From assembly GCF_003967275.1 (NCBI RefSeq), contig NZ_AP018721.1, positions 2,232,001 to 2,296,000 of the forward strand: DNA of 64,000 nt, given 5' to 3'. Shown piece after piece: positions 9,729 to 18,406 of this stretch (the first letter of the stretch is position 1; every line of letters starts with the position of its first letter). The stretch is from Sulfuritortus calidifontis. GTDB taxonomy: Bacteria > Pseudomonadota > Gammaproteobacteria > Burkholderiales > Thiobacillaceae. The translations under genes were made by a program, and so were the position numbers. The notes under the pieces are model-generated. The model did not search any database, was not told the origin of the DNA, and was given only the letters and a program-made list of their open reading frames with translations.

Positions 9729-11675
9729 TCAGGAATCCGCCTCGGCCGCCAGTTCCTGCTCCAGATACACCCAATCGACGATCTCGCCACTGGGCTGGTA
9801 GCCCGAAACCAGCTGCGCCAGCATGGCCCGCACCACGGCCACGTCGTTGACATCGAGGGCGAGCTTCAATGCCTTGAGCTTTTCCTCCAGCTCCGGCCAC
9901 GGCAGAAAATCCTCGTGCGCCTTCATGATGCGCGGATGCGCAGTCGGCTTCGGGTTGTCGCCGATCAACAGTTCCTCATAGAGTTTCTCGCCCGGGCGCA
10001 AACCGATCACCTCGATTTCGATATCGCCATCGGGATTGGCCTCATCCCGCACGGTCAGGCCGGACAGTTCGATCATCCGGCGTGCCAGGTCCATGATTTT
10101 GACCGGCTGCCCCATGTCCAGCACGAAGACATCGCCGCCCCTGGCCATGGCGCCGGCCTGGATCACCAGCTGGGCCGCCTCGGGAATGGTCATGAAATAA
10201 CGCGTGATTTCGGGATGGGTCAGCGTAATCGGGCCGCCGTCCCGGATCTGCTGCCGGAACTTCGGCACCACCGAGCCGGAAGAACCGAGCACATTGCCGA
10301 AACGGACCATGGAAAACTTGGTCGCGGGTGCGGTCGCCGCCAGCGCCTGCAACACCATCTCGGCCAGCCGCTTGCTCGCCCCCATGATATTGGTCGGCCG
10401 CACCGCCTTGTCGGTGCTGATCAGCACGAAATCGGCCACCTTCTGCTCCACCGCCGCGCGCGCCGCGGTGAGAGTGCCCAGCACATTGTTCTTGATACCC
10501 TCGGCCGGATTGTGCTCGACCAGCGGCACATGCTTGTAGGCCGCCGCGTGATAGACCGTGTCGGGCTGCCAGGTCGCCATGATCTCGCGCATGCGCTCGG
10601 CATCCTGCACCGAGGCGAGCAGCGGCACCAGCCTGGCGCCCCCCGGCTTGGCCTGGAGTTCCTGATGGATTTCGTACAACGCAAACTCGCTCTGCTCCAC
10701 CATAAGCAGGCTGGCCGGCCCGATCCGCTGGATCTGGCGGCAGAGCTCGCCGCCGATCGATCCCCCGGCCCCGGTGACCAGCACCACCTTGCCCACGATG
10801 TTCTTGCCGAGCAGGATGTGATTGGGCGTCACCGGCTCGCGCCCCAGGAGGTCGTCGATGTCCAATTCGCGCAGGTCTGCCGTGCTGACCTTGCCCTGGG
10901 CCAGCTCCGTCACGCTGGGCAGGGTGCGCACCGCGACATGGGCCTGGCGCATCTGGTTCAGAATCTCATTGCGGCGCCTGCGCGAGACCGATGGCAGTGC
11001 GAGCAGCACGTCGCTCACCTTGAGCGCCTCCACCAGGCCGGGCAGATCGGCCGGACTGTAGATTGGCAGCCCATTCAGGACATGGCCGTGCAGCCGGTCG
11101 TCGTCGTCGAGAAAGCCCACCACCCGCATCTCGTGGCTGTTGGCCAGGGCCGCGGCGAGCTGCCGGCCCGAGGCGCCAGCGCCGTAGATCAACACCTTAG
11201 GTAGGGCAGCTCGCTTGAGTTGGCTCTGATACAGCCCACCAAGCCAGAAACTGGCAAAGGCGCGCGTGACCCCAACAGCCAAAAGCAGCAACATAGGCTG
11301 GATCAGGCCTATGGTGCGCGGTACCCCCTGAACACCATAGGCTGTAAAAATCGCCGCAAACAATAGACCATAGGCAATCATTGCCTTGGTCACTGCCATC
11401 AAGGCTGGCCAGCCAGAGTACCGAAAGATGGCGCGGTAAAAACCACTGACGATAAAGATTGGCAGTGCAAACACTAGGGACCCGATCACTGCCTGCATAG
11501 GCTGCCAGCCATCACTACCAGAAAGTGTTACCCATTCGCCTAATCTTAAATAAAAGGCCAGCCAGACAGTAAAAACACACAGACTCGCGTCGACCGCAAG
11601 CACAACAAGACGTTTGACAACGCGAGGCAGCGCCAATACAGGTAGCGCCAGGCTGAAATCAGATTTTGTATCCAT
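9729..11675 (-). CDS. Membrane-bound UDP-sugar 4,6-dehydratase (WbpM/PglF/CapD type)
   Basis: A 648-residue protein: four N-terminal membrane helices (about residues 20-150), a first Rossmann-like domain with YGAGASGRQL (164-173), and a catalytic SDR domain with GAGGSIGGEL (302-311), HAAAYKHVP and STDKAVRPTNIMGASKR. The usual catalytic Tyr is Met431 with Lys435, the SMK triad of WbpM-like inverting/retaining dehydratases. It should convert UDP-GlcNAc to a 4-keto-6-deoxy sugar, the entry step to bacillosamine, legionaminate or QuiNAc4N sugars. It is the last gene of the long minus-strand glycan locus, next to a PglC-type transferase and a PglE-like aminotransferase. Confidence 0.9.
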   Translation of the reverse strand: MDTKSDFSLALPVLALPRVVKRLVVLAVDASLCVFTVWLAFYLRLGEWVTLSGSDGWQPMQAVIGSLVFALPIFIVSGFYRAIFRYSGWPALMAVTKAMIAYGLLFAAIFTAYGVQGVPRTIGLIQPMLLLLAVGVTRAFASFWLGGLYQSQLKRAALPKVLIYGAGASGRQLAAALANSHEMRVVGFLDDDDRLHGHVLNGLPIYSPADLPGLVEALKVSDVLLALPSVSRRRRNEILNQMRQAHVAVRTLPSVTELAQGKVSTADLRELDIDDLLGREPVTPNHILLGKNIVGKVVLVTGAGGSIGGELCRQIQRIGPASLLMVEQSEFALYEIHQELQAKPGGARLVPLLASVQDAERMREIMATWQPDTVYHAAAYKHVPLVEHNPAEGIKNNVLGTLTAARAAVEQKVADFVLISTDKAVRPTNIMGASKRLAEMVLQALAATAPATKFSMVRFGNVLGSSGSVVPKFRQQIRDGGPITLTHPEITRYFMTIPEAAQLVIQAGAMARGGDVFVLDMGQPVKIMDLARRMIELSGLTVRDEANPDGDIEIEVIGLRPGEKLYEELLIGDNPKPTAHPRIMKAHEDFLPWPELEEKLKALKLALDVNDVAVVRAMLAQLVSGYQPSGEIVDWVYLEQELAAEADS

Positions 11676-11709
11676 CGTTTCTTGCCTTCGCTCTCGGCCT
11701 TCAATCACG

Positions 11710-12270
11710 CTAATGAGAAACGCCCTCCCGCCGCACAACCTTCAGCAGAGTCAGCAAGAGAATCCACAGATCGAGCCATAATGATTTCCTGTTTAGATAC
11801 TCGACATCCAGCTTGACTTTATCCGGGATGGACAAGTCGTCCCGACCATTGACTTGAGCCAATCCAGTCAAGCCTGGAACGAGTCGATGAACACCCTGTT
11901 CTGTACGTAGCGCAATGAGGTCATCCTGATTAAAAAGGGCCGGACGGGGACCAACAAAGCTCATTTCGCCTTTCAGAATGCTCCATAGTTGCGGCAACTC
12001 ATCGAGGCTGGTTCTGCGCAGGAAAGGCCCGACTGGTGTCAAGTAAGAGTCTGGCCTATCAAGGTGGTGGGTCGCCACGATCGGAGTGTTATTTTTCATG
12101 CTCCGGAACTTCGGCATCCGAAAAATACGATTGTACTGACCAACACGGTCCGACCAGTAAAGGATTGGCCCCGGAGAGCTGAGCCGAATCGCGATCGCGA
12201 TCAGCAGCATAGGCAGCGCAAGGACAACCAATGCCATCACAGCAAAGACGATATCGAGGACCCGTTTCAT
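11710..12270 (-). CDS. Initiating phosphoglycosyltransferase (PglC-like bacterial sugar transferase)
   Basis: A 186-residue protein of the short, single-domain polyisoprenyl-phosphate hexose-1-phosphate transferase type. One N-terminal re-entrant hydrophobic helix (residues 6-28) is followed by [45 protein letters not shown] and [12 protein letters not shown], the full signature set. It transfers a sugar phosphate from a UDP-sugar to undecaprenyl phosphate and so starts repeat-unit assembly on the inner membrane. With the neighbouring dehydratase and aminotransferase, the first sugar is probably a UDP-4-amino-6-deoxy-GlcNAc derivative. Overlaps the upstream aminotransferase gene by 4 bp. Confidence 0.93.
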   Translation of the reverse strand: MKRVLDIVFAVMALVVLALPMLLIAIAIRLSSPGPILYWSDRVGQYNRIFRMPKFRSMKNNTPIVATHHLDRPDSYLTPVGPFLRRTSLDELPQLWSILKGEMSFVGPRPALFNQDDLIALRTEQGVHRLVPGLTGLAQVNGRDDLSIPDKVKLDVEYLNRKSLWLDLWILLLTLLKVVRREGVSH

Positions 12271-13763
12271 TTCGGGTGATTGTCAAGCATGGCGCGGACA
12301 GTGGCAATGACCCGCTCCAGCTGTTTTTCACTCATATTCGAGCCAGAAGGGAGACAAATGCCATTTTCAAACAAAGTGTCGGACACCGAGGCACCGTTAG
12401 CGGTGAAATAACGCCGCCCCGCGAACACCGGCTGCAGATGCATCGGCTTCCATACCGGCCGCGCCTCGATCATCTCATTGGCTAACCGCTGAACCAGTTC
12501 CGCCGCCTTGATCGGTGCATTTGGACGAAGCGTAGCGGCCGTCAACCAGCGATTGGAGAAGCTCCACTCTGGCTCCGGCATCCAATCGAAGATATCGAGG
12601 TCAGCTAACTGAGCACGATAAACCTCGAATATCTCGCGCCGGGCCATTATCCGACTGTCGAGTACCTTTAGCTGACCACGGCCGACGCCGGCCAAGATAT
12701 TGCTCATCCGATAATTAAAGCCTATCTCGCTATGCTGGTAATGCGGCGCAGGGTCCCGGGCCTGAGTGGCAAGAAAGCGAGCCTTTTCTATTAGTGCAGA
12801 ATCTTCGGAGACCAGCATACCACCACCGGAAGTGGTGATGATCTTGTTGCCGTTGAAAGAATACACTCCTAGCTTACCCAGGGTTCCGCTGTGCCGTCCT
12901 TTGTATTTCGCCCCCAAAGATTCAGCTGCATCCTCAAGAACTGGCACGCCATAGCTCTCACATAGGGCCAGAATTGGGTCCATATTTGCACTCTGGCCAT
13001 AGAGGTTAACGACGATGACAGCTTTCGGCATCCAGCCTTCTGCGCGAGCCGTTTCAAAAGCACGCGCCAGGGCGTCGGGCGACATGTTCCAAGACTCCCT
13101 TTCGGAGTCAATAAACACGGGCTCCGCCCCCTGATATACGATCGGGAACGCGCTTGCCGCAAAGGTTAATGTCGAGCAGAACACGCGGTCACCCACGCCA
13201 ACGCCAAGCACTCGCAGGCCAAGATGAATTCCGGCAGTACCGGAAGACAATGCCACACCATGCTTGCTGTTTACCCGCTGAACCAATTCCTGTTCGAAGG
13301 CGTCCACATTGGGACCCAGCGGTGCAATCCAATTGGTTCGAAAGGCCTCCTCGACGAATTCTCGCTCGGCACTACCGATATGTGGTGTAGAGAGCAGAAT
13401 CTGCTCATCGATATCCTTGCGATCAACAAGGTCGATCACCCTGCCGTCATGATCAACCACAGGCAGGTGGTTGATCGCGCTTTTATTCATCAGGTCCAGA
13501 GCATCCCGGCGAGAATAACCACGAGTAATGACTTGGGACTGAATTTGGGGCAACACGGCAAGCTCGGTATCGAGTCCATGGCCTGCCAGCAGCAGGCGAC
13601 GCAGATCACCATCGGTCAGAGTACGCTCGAAAGTACCATTCTCCCTGATGAGAAGAAGGATGCCCAACCCCGTGCGATCCAATTGAGCCAGCGCATCGTG
13701 GATCGTCGCCCGCCGTGATAAGGAAAGTTCAGAAATCGAAATCACTCTCGTCTTAGACCCCAA
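12267..13763 (-). CDS. CBS-domain pair fused to DegT/PglE-type sugar aminotransferase
   Basis: A 498-residue two-part protein. Residues about 1-125 form a tandem CBS pair (SRRATIHDALAQLDRTGLGI, TLTDGDLRRLL, NKSAINHLPVVDHDGRVI, LVDRKDI). From about 126 on it is a DegT/DnrJ/EryC1 PLP aminotransferase: TNWIAPLGPNVDAFE, SSGTAGIHL, Asp278 in EDAAESLGA and the Schiff-base Lys307 in FNGNKI. The aminotransferase half is closest in pattern to PglE, which aminates UDP-4-keto-6-deoxy-GlcNAc. CBS pairs usually sense adenine nucleotides; fused to a guanylyltransferase they occur in legionaminate loci. The start is a TTG two bases after the upstream stop; GTG at 13745 is an alternative. Confidence 0.88.
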   Translation of the reverse strand: MGSKTRVISISELSLSRRATIHDALAQLDRTGLGILLLIRENGTFERTLTDGDLRRLLLAGHGLDTELAVLPQIQSQVITRGYSRRDALDLMNKSAINHLPVVDHDGRVIDLVDRKDIDEQILLSTPHIGSAEREFVEEAFRTNWIAPLGPNVDAFEQELVQRVNSKHGVALSSGTAGIHLGLRVLGVGVGDRVFCSTLTFAASAFPIVYQGAEPVFIDSERESWNMSPDALARAFETARAEGWMPKAVIVVNLYGQSANMDPILALCESYGVPVLEDAAESLGAKYKGRHSGTLGKLGVYSFNGNKIITTSGGGMLVSEDSALIEKARFLATQARDPAPHYQHSEIGFNYRMSNILAGVGRGQLKVLDSRIMARREIFEVYRAQLADLDIFDWMPEPEWSFSNRWLTAATLRPNAPIKAAELVQRLANEMIEARPVWKPMHLQPVFAGRRYFTANGASVSDTLFENGICLPSGSNMSEKQLERVIATVRAMLDNHPK

Positions 13764-13765
13764 GT

Positions 13766-14590
13766 TCAGCCAGCATCACAACGTGCAGCCACATTGGCAC
13801 TTCCATTTTCTTCGGTAGTAGAGCGAGTGAATAAACTACTCACAGTCGAGTCTGCCAAAGAATGAAGAATCTGTGGGCTAACCAGGGTACATTTAACTCC
13901 ATTAATCACGACATATGCGCCATCGTAGGGGGGGAACCAAAAGGCTCGAATCTTACGCAACACGTCATCCCCAGGACGCATTTCCTTCATGGCCTCCATC
14001 TCCTGCCGGCTGACATATCTGCCACCCACATTGGGGACGGTGGGCAGGATCCGCGGGGATCTGATTGCCTGTTCCGCAACGCGTTGAAATTGTGTAAACA
14101 GTTCTGACTGTGATTTCCGCTCGAGGCTCTGTGCGGTCTCGTAATCGATGTCAATGGGGAAACGACTCACCTCGATCAGCGCGCCCGTATCAATATCTTG
14201 ATCCACATAATGCGCACTTACCGCCCAATGATCCAAGCCTTCCAGGATAGCCAGGTTATAGCCAGCCGTCCCTTTATAGTCTGGCAATGGCGCGGGGTGA
14301 AAATTAATCACCCCTCGTGAACACGCCTGTAGCAATGGTGCGCGAATCTTCTGCCAATAAAGCATTGAGAAGGCAAGATCCACCTGCAATTTGCCCGACT
14401 GTACCTGTTCCTCCATCTCTTCCCTCGACAACACAGAGATCCCCAGCCTCTGGGCGACATCCCTGGTTGGCGAAACCGCTAAGTGGCTATCCGTAATCAC
14501 GCCGGTTACCTTGACGTCATCTCGCTTGCTTAGCCAGGTCAAGGCCTGTGCCGCCACCGGCTTACGCCCCATGAACAGAACATTAATCAT
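13766..14590 (-). CDS. Formyltransferase-family protein, probable amino-sugar N-formyltransferase
   Basis: A 274-residue protein of the formyl-THF-dependent transferase fold. The catalytic triad is visible as Asn96 and His98 in NFHPAPLPDYKG and Asp134 in DIDTGALIE. Methionyl-tRNA formyltransferase has a second C-terminal domain of different type and would not be in this context; the location between an aminotransferase and NeuC points to N-formylation of the 4-amino group of a nucleotide sugar, as in Qui4NFo or QuiNAc4NFo synthesis. In legionaminate-type pathways an acetyltransferase normally acts at this step and none is seen in the cluster. ATG at 14590; the few codons upstream derive from an IS30 relic. 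Confidence 0.8.
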   Translation of the reverse strand: MINVLFMGRKPVAAQALTWLSKRDDVKVTGVITDSHLAVSPTRDVAQRLGISVLSREEMEEQVQSGKLQVDLAFSMLYWQKIRAPLLQACSRGVINFHPAPLPDYKGTAGYNLAILEGLDHWAVSAHYVDQDIDTGALIEVSRFPIDIDYETAQSLERKSQSELFTQFQRVAEQAIRSPRILPTVPNVGGRYVSRQEMEAMKEMRPGDDVLRKIRAFWFPPYDGAYVVINGVKCTLVSPQILHSLADSTVSSLFTRSTTEENGSANVAARCDAG

Positions 14591-14594
14591 GCGC

Positions 14595-14780
14595 GGATTC
14601 AAGTTTGCAGTGCAATTTTGATTAACTGGAAGGGGGGTGAGAATGCGTGAGCATTTTGCCCCATCAACCGCCAAGTCGAAGTTGCCCAATGAACCACACA
14701 CACCTGACCCAGAACGAACGATACCAAATTTACGCCTCCTTAAAGCCGGTCACAAGCAGCGCAAGATCGCCCGATTCAGA
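14595..14780 (+). mobile_element. Relic of the 5-prime end of an IS30-family element
   Basis: This stretch matches base for base, with scattered differences, the left end of the IS30 element at 32.2 kb: terminal GGATTCAA, GTGCAATTTTGATTAACTGG, the AGCATTTTGCCCCATC leader and the first codons of the transposase from ATG at 14689 (MNHTHLTQNERYQIYA). It carries a one-base deletion and ends after about 30 codons, abutting neuC. No right end is nearby, so it is a solo, non-functional remnant. Confidence 0.85.
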
Positions 14781-15923
14781 TCAGTAGGTATTGGTTTTGA
14801 GCAACACGTCGCCCTTAAGTTCGAGCGAGCGCAACAGCTCAACAATGCGCCTACCTGCCTGACCATCTCCATATATGTTTTCGATCGGGTAACGCCCATG
14901 CTTCATAGCAGAATCGATAGCAGCAGACACGGCCCTAATTTCGGGCGGCGAATCGATCACATTCAAATTTCTCTCGCGCAGGTTTTGACGCAAACCCACA
15001 TTAATCACCGGGGTGCCAAAGCTCGCCGCCTCGATAATCCCACTGCTTGAATTCCCAATCATCAAGTCACTCGAAGCCATCCATGAAATAAATACCTGCC
15101 GCGGCAAGTGAGTTCTAACCCGCACCTTCGGGTGACCGGAAAATGCGTCTAATACTTTCCTGACCCCTTCACTCCCCGCATCCGAATTCGGCATCAGGGC
15201 AATTAACTGGATATTTCTTGACAGACAGGCCTCGATCAACGCCTTGGCTTGGTCAGGCGCATTATCCGCTTCCTGCAACACAGGGTGGTATACCAGCAAC
15301 GCCAATTTGCCATTAGGATCGAAGTCGACCTCGCTGCATAAAGTGGCACGATCCAGGGAGGCCAATTCACGGACGCCATCTAGCCCGGGCGCCCCTGTAA
15401 CAAAAACATGCTCTTCACGCTCCCCCATCCGAACCAGGCGTTGACGAGCATTCTCCGAGGTAACAAAGTGATAATGTGAAAGTTTCGAAATTGCATGCCG
15501 GACCGGCTCATCGACCGTACCAGAGCGCTCACCACCGTGGATATGAGCGACCGGGATATTTAGATGGATGGCTGCTAATGCAGCGGCAAGCATTTCGCCA
15601 CGGTCACCGAGCAGTAGTACCAGATCAGGGCCCAGGCGTTCAAAAGCGGCAACACAGCCCGACAAGGTTTTTGCGAGGTTGCGGGCCATCGCGGCACCAG
15701 TGGCCACTTCGATATCTACGGGAATACGTTCCGCAACTGTGAGTCCACTGGCAACTATCTCGTCCACAGTCATGCCGAAACGTTGTGACAAATGCATCCC
15801 GGTGGCGACCACATCTAGATCAAGCCCCGAATCACTAGCTATCGCCTGTAGGGTCGCCTGCATCAGGCCAAAATCAGCCCGGGTGCCGGAGACATAGCAA
15901 ATCTTACGCCTGCGCTCACTCAC
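14781..15923 (-). CDS. neuC: UDP-N-acetylglucosamine 2-epimerase (hydrolysing), NeuC/LegG type
   Basis: A 380-residue GT-B-fold epimerase. Family features are GTRADFGLM near the N-terminus, LLLGDRGEMLAAALAA, HIHGGERSGTVDEPVRHAISK, and GNSSSGIIEAASFGTPVINVG in the C-terminal half. The family converts UDP-GlcNAc (or UDP-2,4-diacetamido-bacillosamine in LegG) to a free ManNAc-type sugar and UDP, giving the six-carbon precursor for NeuB. Since a 4,6-dehydratase and aminotransferase lie just downstream, the LegG reaction on a 4-amino-6-deoxy sugar is the likelier one. The GTG start overlaps the neuB stop by 4 bp, so translation is probably coupled. Confidence 0.92.
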   Translation of the reverse strand: MSERRRKICYVSGTRADFGLMQATLQAIASDSGLDLDVVATGMHLSQRFGMTVDEIVASGLTVAERIPVDIEVATGAAMARNLAKTLSGCVAAFERLGPDLVLLLGDRGEMLAAALAAIHLNIPVAHIHGGERSGTVDEPVRHAISKLSHYHFVTSENARQRLVRMGEREEHVFVTGAPGLDGVRELASLDRATLCSEVDFDPNGKLALLVYHPVLQEADNAPDQAKALIEACLSRNIQLIALMPNSDAGSEGVRKVLDAFSGHPKVRVRTHLPRQVFISWMASSDLMIGNSSSGIIEAASFGTPVINVGLRQNLRERNLNVIDSPPEIRAVSAAIDSAMKHGRYPIENIYGDGQAGRRIVELLRSLELKGDVLLKTNTY

Positions 15924-16954
15924 ACCAGGTCACTCCACTGCAGAGTAGTACCCTCTTCAATATCACGCGCCGCCCGGCGGCCGATTACTATCTCTAATTG
16001 CTTGGGTGGTATACCATTCCCCGGCCGCAATAACGCTAAGTCGTCACGCGTAATCATCTGGCCACCTCGAACACGCCGGACAAGCGTGACACTGCGACGA
16101 ACAAGCTCCCGTACAGCCAGTTCACTTTCTGTCGGCCGCTTTAAGCCAGACCCCATGGCTCTCTCTATTTCGCGGACACGAGCTACCAGTTCTGCCAATT
16201 CCCCGGGTTCTAATGATGCCGTATGGTCGGGCCCTGGCAGCCCGCGATCCAAGGTGAAATGCTTTTCGATCACCACGGCCCCTGCAGCGACCGCTGCTAC
16301 CGAAACCATAATCCCTTCGGTGTGGTCGGAATACCCTACTGGCAGGTGGAGGGTATCAATCAACGTTGGTATGGCTCGAAGATTCACGTTCTCCAGTGCC
16401 GTTGGATAATTTGACGTGCAGTGAAGAATCGTTAGCACATCCGACAGCTGGCCGGAGAGCCCCCTTTGCTCGCGCGCTGCCCTGATCACTTCGACTGCCT
16501 CTTGGATCTCTTCCAGTGTCGACATGCCGGTCGACAGAATCAGCGGCAAGTTTTTAGCCGCTAGGTGCGCCAAAAAAGGGTGATTGGTCAGTTCACCGGA
16601 GGGAATTTTGATTCGTTTTATCCCTAGGTCGACTAGAAAATCGGCTGACTCTTCGTCAAACGGAGTAGACATGAATTCGATGCCCACCTCGTTGCAACGG
16701 CCTACAAGCCTACGATGCAAGGCTTCAGAAATCTCCAAAACCTTTAGCATGGAATACTGGTCTCCTGCTCCTGTAGTTCGTTTCTGATATTCGGCTTTGT
16801 CCGCACCTCTGCGTACCAATTTATCTGCCTTGAACGTCTGAAACTTTACCGCGTCTGCCTGGCAACGAGCTGCCGCATCGACCAGTTGGAGGGCTAGCCT
16901 CTCGTCACCGTTATGGTTGACCCCCGCCTCTGCAATTACAAAGACTCGCCCCAT
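15920..16954 (-). CDS. neuB: N-acetylneuraminate/legionaminate synthase (full-length, with SAF domain)
   Basis: A 344-residue PEP-dependent synthase. The TIM barrel starts FVIAEAGVNHNGDERLA, with FQTFKADKLV, STPFDEES, KIPSGELTN, LSTGMST, LHCTSNYPT and GYSDHTEGI. The C-terminal part (RSVTLVRRVRGGQMITRDDLALLRPGNGI) is the antifreeze-like SAF domain that completes the active site of the partner subunit. It condenses a ManNAc-type sugar with PEP into a nine-carbon nonulosonic acid. Compare the second, shorter synthase at 41.3 kb, which lacks the SAF domain. First gene after a 628-bp stretch that contains an ISL3 relic. Confidence 0.93.
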   Translation of the reverse strand: MGRVFVIAEAGVNHNGDERLALQLVDAAARCQADAVKFQTFKADKLVRRGADKAEYQKRTTGAGDQYSMLKVLEISEALHRRLVGRCNEVGIEFMSTPFDEESADFLVDLGIKRIKIPSGELTNHPFLAHLAAKNLPLILSTGMSTLEEIQEAVEVIRAAREQRGLSGQLSDVLTILHCTSNYPTALENVNLRAIPTLIDTLHLPVGYSDHTEGIMVSVAAVAAGAVVIEKHFTLDRGLPGPDHTASLEPGELAELVARVREIERAMGSGLKRPTESELAVRELVRRSVTLVRRVRGGQMITRDDLALLRPGNGIPPKQLEIVIGRRAARDIEEGTTLQWSDLV

Positions 16955-17039
16955 ATTTGTTAGAAAAATCCCTTATAACCTTGAGAAGATATGATAAAAC
17001 TTGCCTGTATTGTTCGCGTAAATGACAGGCGACATTAAC

Positions 17040-17446
17040 TTCCACCTGTGCGCGATCAGTTCCTAGGCCTTCACCAAGAAGCGCACAGCACAGGCTTGGC
17101 TCTAACGTGTGCAACTACGCGACATCCTGGAGCGTAAGCAGACCAATGTCGTGCTGCCAGCTGGCTCAGCAGTGCACCGCCGTGATTCGCAGCAATGTCG
17201 TGCCAATGAAGGAGGTCGCATGTCCTATCTGCAACCACATGTGGGGTATCGCCGCCTGGACGCTGACGCGGCTGATATACTGCTTCCTCGAAGCCATGGA
17301 CAGCCTGTTTCACCCCCCAGGCGATAGACCCGTGGTTACGGACGATTCTCTACTATCTACACTGCGATCTTCCTCATCGCAGTCGAGATCGACTTCGCCC
17401 ACATCAACCTTGATGCCGCTTAACACGCTCGAAACTCAAAAGAGCC
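17040..17446 (+). pseudogene. Degenerate 3-prime part of an ISL3-family transposase with its terminal repeat
   Basis: Reading across frames gives QLRDILERKQTNVV, LAQQCTAVIRSNVVPMKEVA, IAAWTL and CFLEAMDSLF, which align with QLREILERRQINVV, LAQWCTNVMRSKVEPMKEVA, IVAWTQ and GFLEALNGLF of the intact ISL3 transposase at 29.4 kb. Multiple indels and stops are present. The relic ends at CTCAAAAGAGCC (17435-17446), the mirror of the intact element's terminus. The opposite end is missing. Sequence on either side (16955-17039 and 17447-17582) shows no gene. Confidence 0.85.
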
Positions 17447-17582
17447 TTAAGTCTCAAGGGCGTTTACTAGGACCGTGCCAATTTATGTCACACAAAGACC
17501 ACCCAAGCGCGGTGTTAACAATATACACATTGTCCAAATTGCACCTCCATGATGAACGGCGATCCATTTCATCGGCAGTTCC

Positions 17583-18368
17583 TCACCATACTGTCCAGCC
17601 ACCATCGACCATCAAGTTTTCACCCGTGACCCAAGCCGACAAGTCGCTGGCGAAATAGGCAATGGCGCCCTTAAAATCATCCTCTACCCCCATACGGCGA
17701 AGTGGTGTTCGTTTTTCGTAACGCTCGACAAACGCTGCGGGTTGCCCGCGGGCAATACCACCAGGCGATATGCTATTAACTCGAACATCAGGAGCAAGCA
17801 CCGCCGCCAACCAGCGCGACATTTGCAGCAAACCTCCCTTGCTGACAGAATAGGCCGCCGGGTTGCCCATTGCAGTTCCTTCATAAAGGCTCATATCCGG
17901 GCCCACAACTCCATAGATAGAGCCGATGTTGATGATTGAACCCTTTCCCCCGACTTTCAACATCGGCGCAAAAAGCTGCGAGAGATGAAATGCCGCCGTC
18001 AGATTGACTTCAAGGGCTCGGCGCCAAGTGTCAATTTTCTGCTGTTCGAACGGCACCACCCAACCCTTGAGCGTACTGTCACCGACAAATCCCGCATTGT
18101 TAACTAGGATATCTCCTCTCCCAAAGAACGCCTTCACCTGCTGAGGGAGCCCAATGCGCTGTGCTTCCTGTTCTAGATCCGCCACTATCGCCGCAACATC
18201 TACCCGCCAACGGCTGCGCAACACCTGAGTGGCCGATTCCAGGGAATCGGCATGCCGATCAACCAAACAAATCGAGGCCCCGAGTTCAGCCAGGGCATCT
18301 GCCATCGTGCGCCCCAGATATCCCGCGCCACCGGTAATCACGGCGACACGACCTTTGAGGTCCATCAT
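17583..18368 (-). CDS. SDR-family oxidoreductase (PtmA-like context)
   Basis: A 261-residue classical short-chain dehydrogenase. The cofactor loop is TGGAGYLGR, then NNAG, and the catalytic Tyr and Lys are in AAYSVSKGG. SDRs of this kind (PtmA) accompany legionaminic-acid loci, though their exact step is debated; reduction or epimerisation of a keto-sugar intermediate is the general expectation. ATG at 18368 begins just ahead of the Rossmann strand; an ATG at 18398 is possible and would leave 9 bp to the upstream stop. Belongs to the run neuA-SDR-neuB-neuC in module A. Confidence 0.85.
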   Translation of the reverse strand: MMDLKGRVAVITGGAGYLGRTMADALAELGASICLVDRHADSLESATQVLRSRWRVDVAAIVADLEQEAQRIGLPQQVKAFFGRGDILVNNAGFVGDSTLKGWVVPFEQQKIDTWRRALEVNLTAAFHLSQLFAPMLKVGGKGSIINIGSIYGVVGPDMSLYEGTAMGNPAAYSVSKGGLLQMSRWLAAVLAPDVRVNSISPGGIARGQPAAFVERYEKRTPLRRMGVEDDFKGAIAYFASDLSAWVTGENLMVDGGWTVW

Positions 18369-18406
18369 GGACGACAGCGTGCGGCATGTCTCATGCATCA
18401 AGGCAA

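Noticed and set aside
13766-14590. Methionyl-tRNA formyltransferase
   Set aside because: Glycan-locus context and absence of the usual Fmt C-terminal domain; def is not adjacent.
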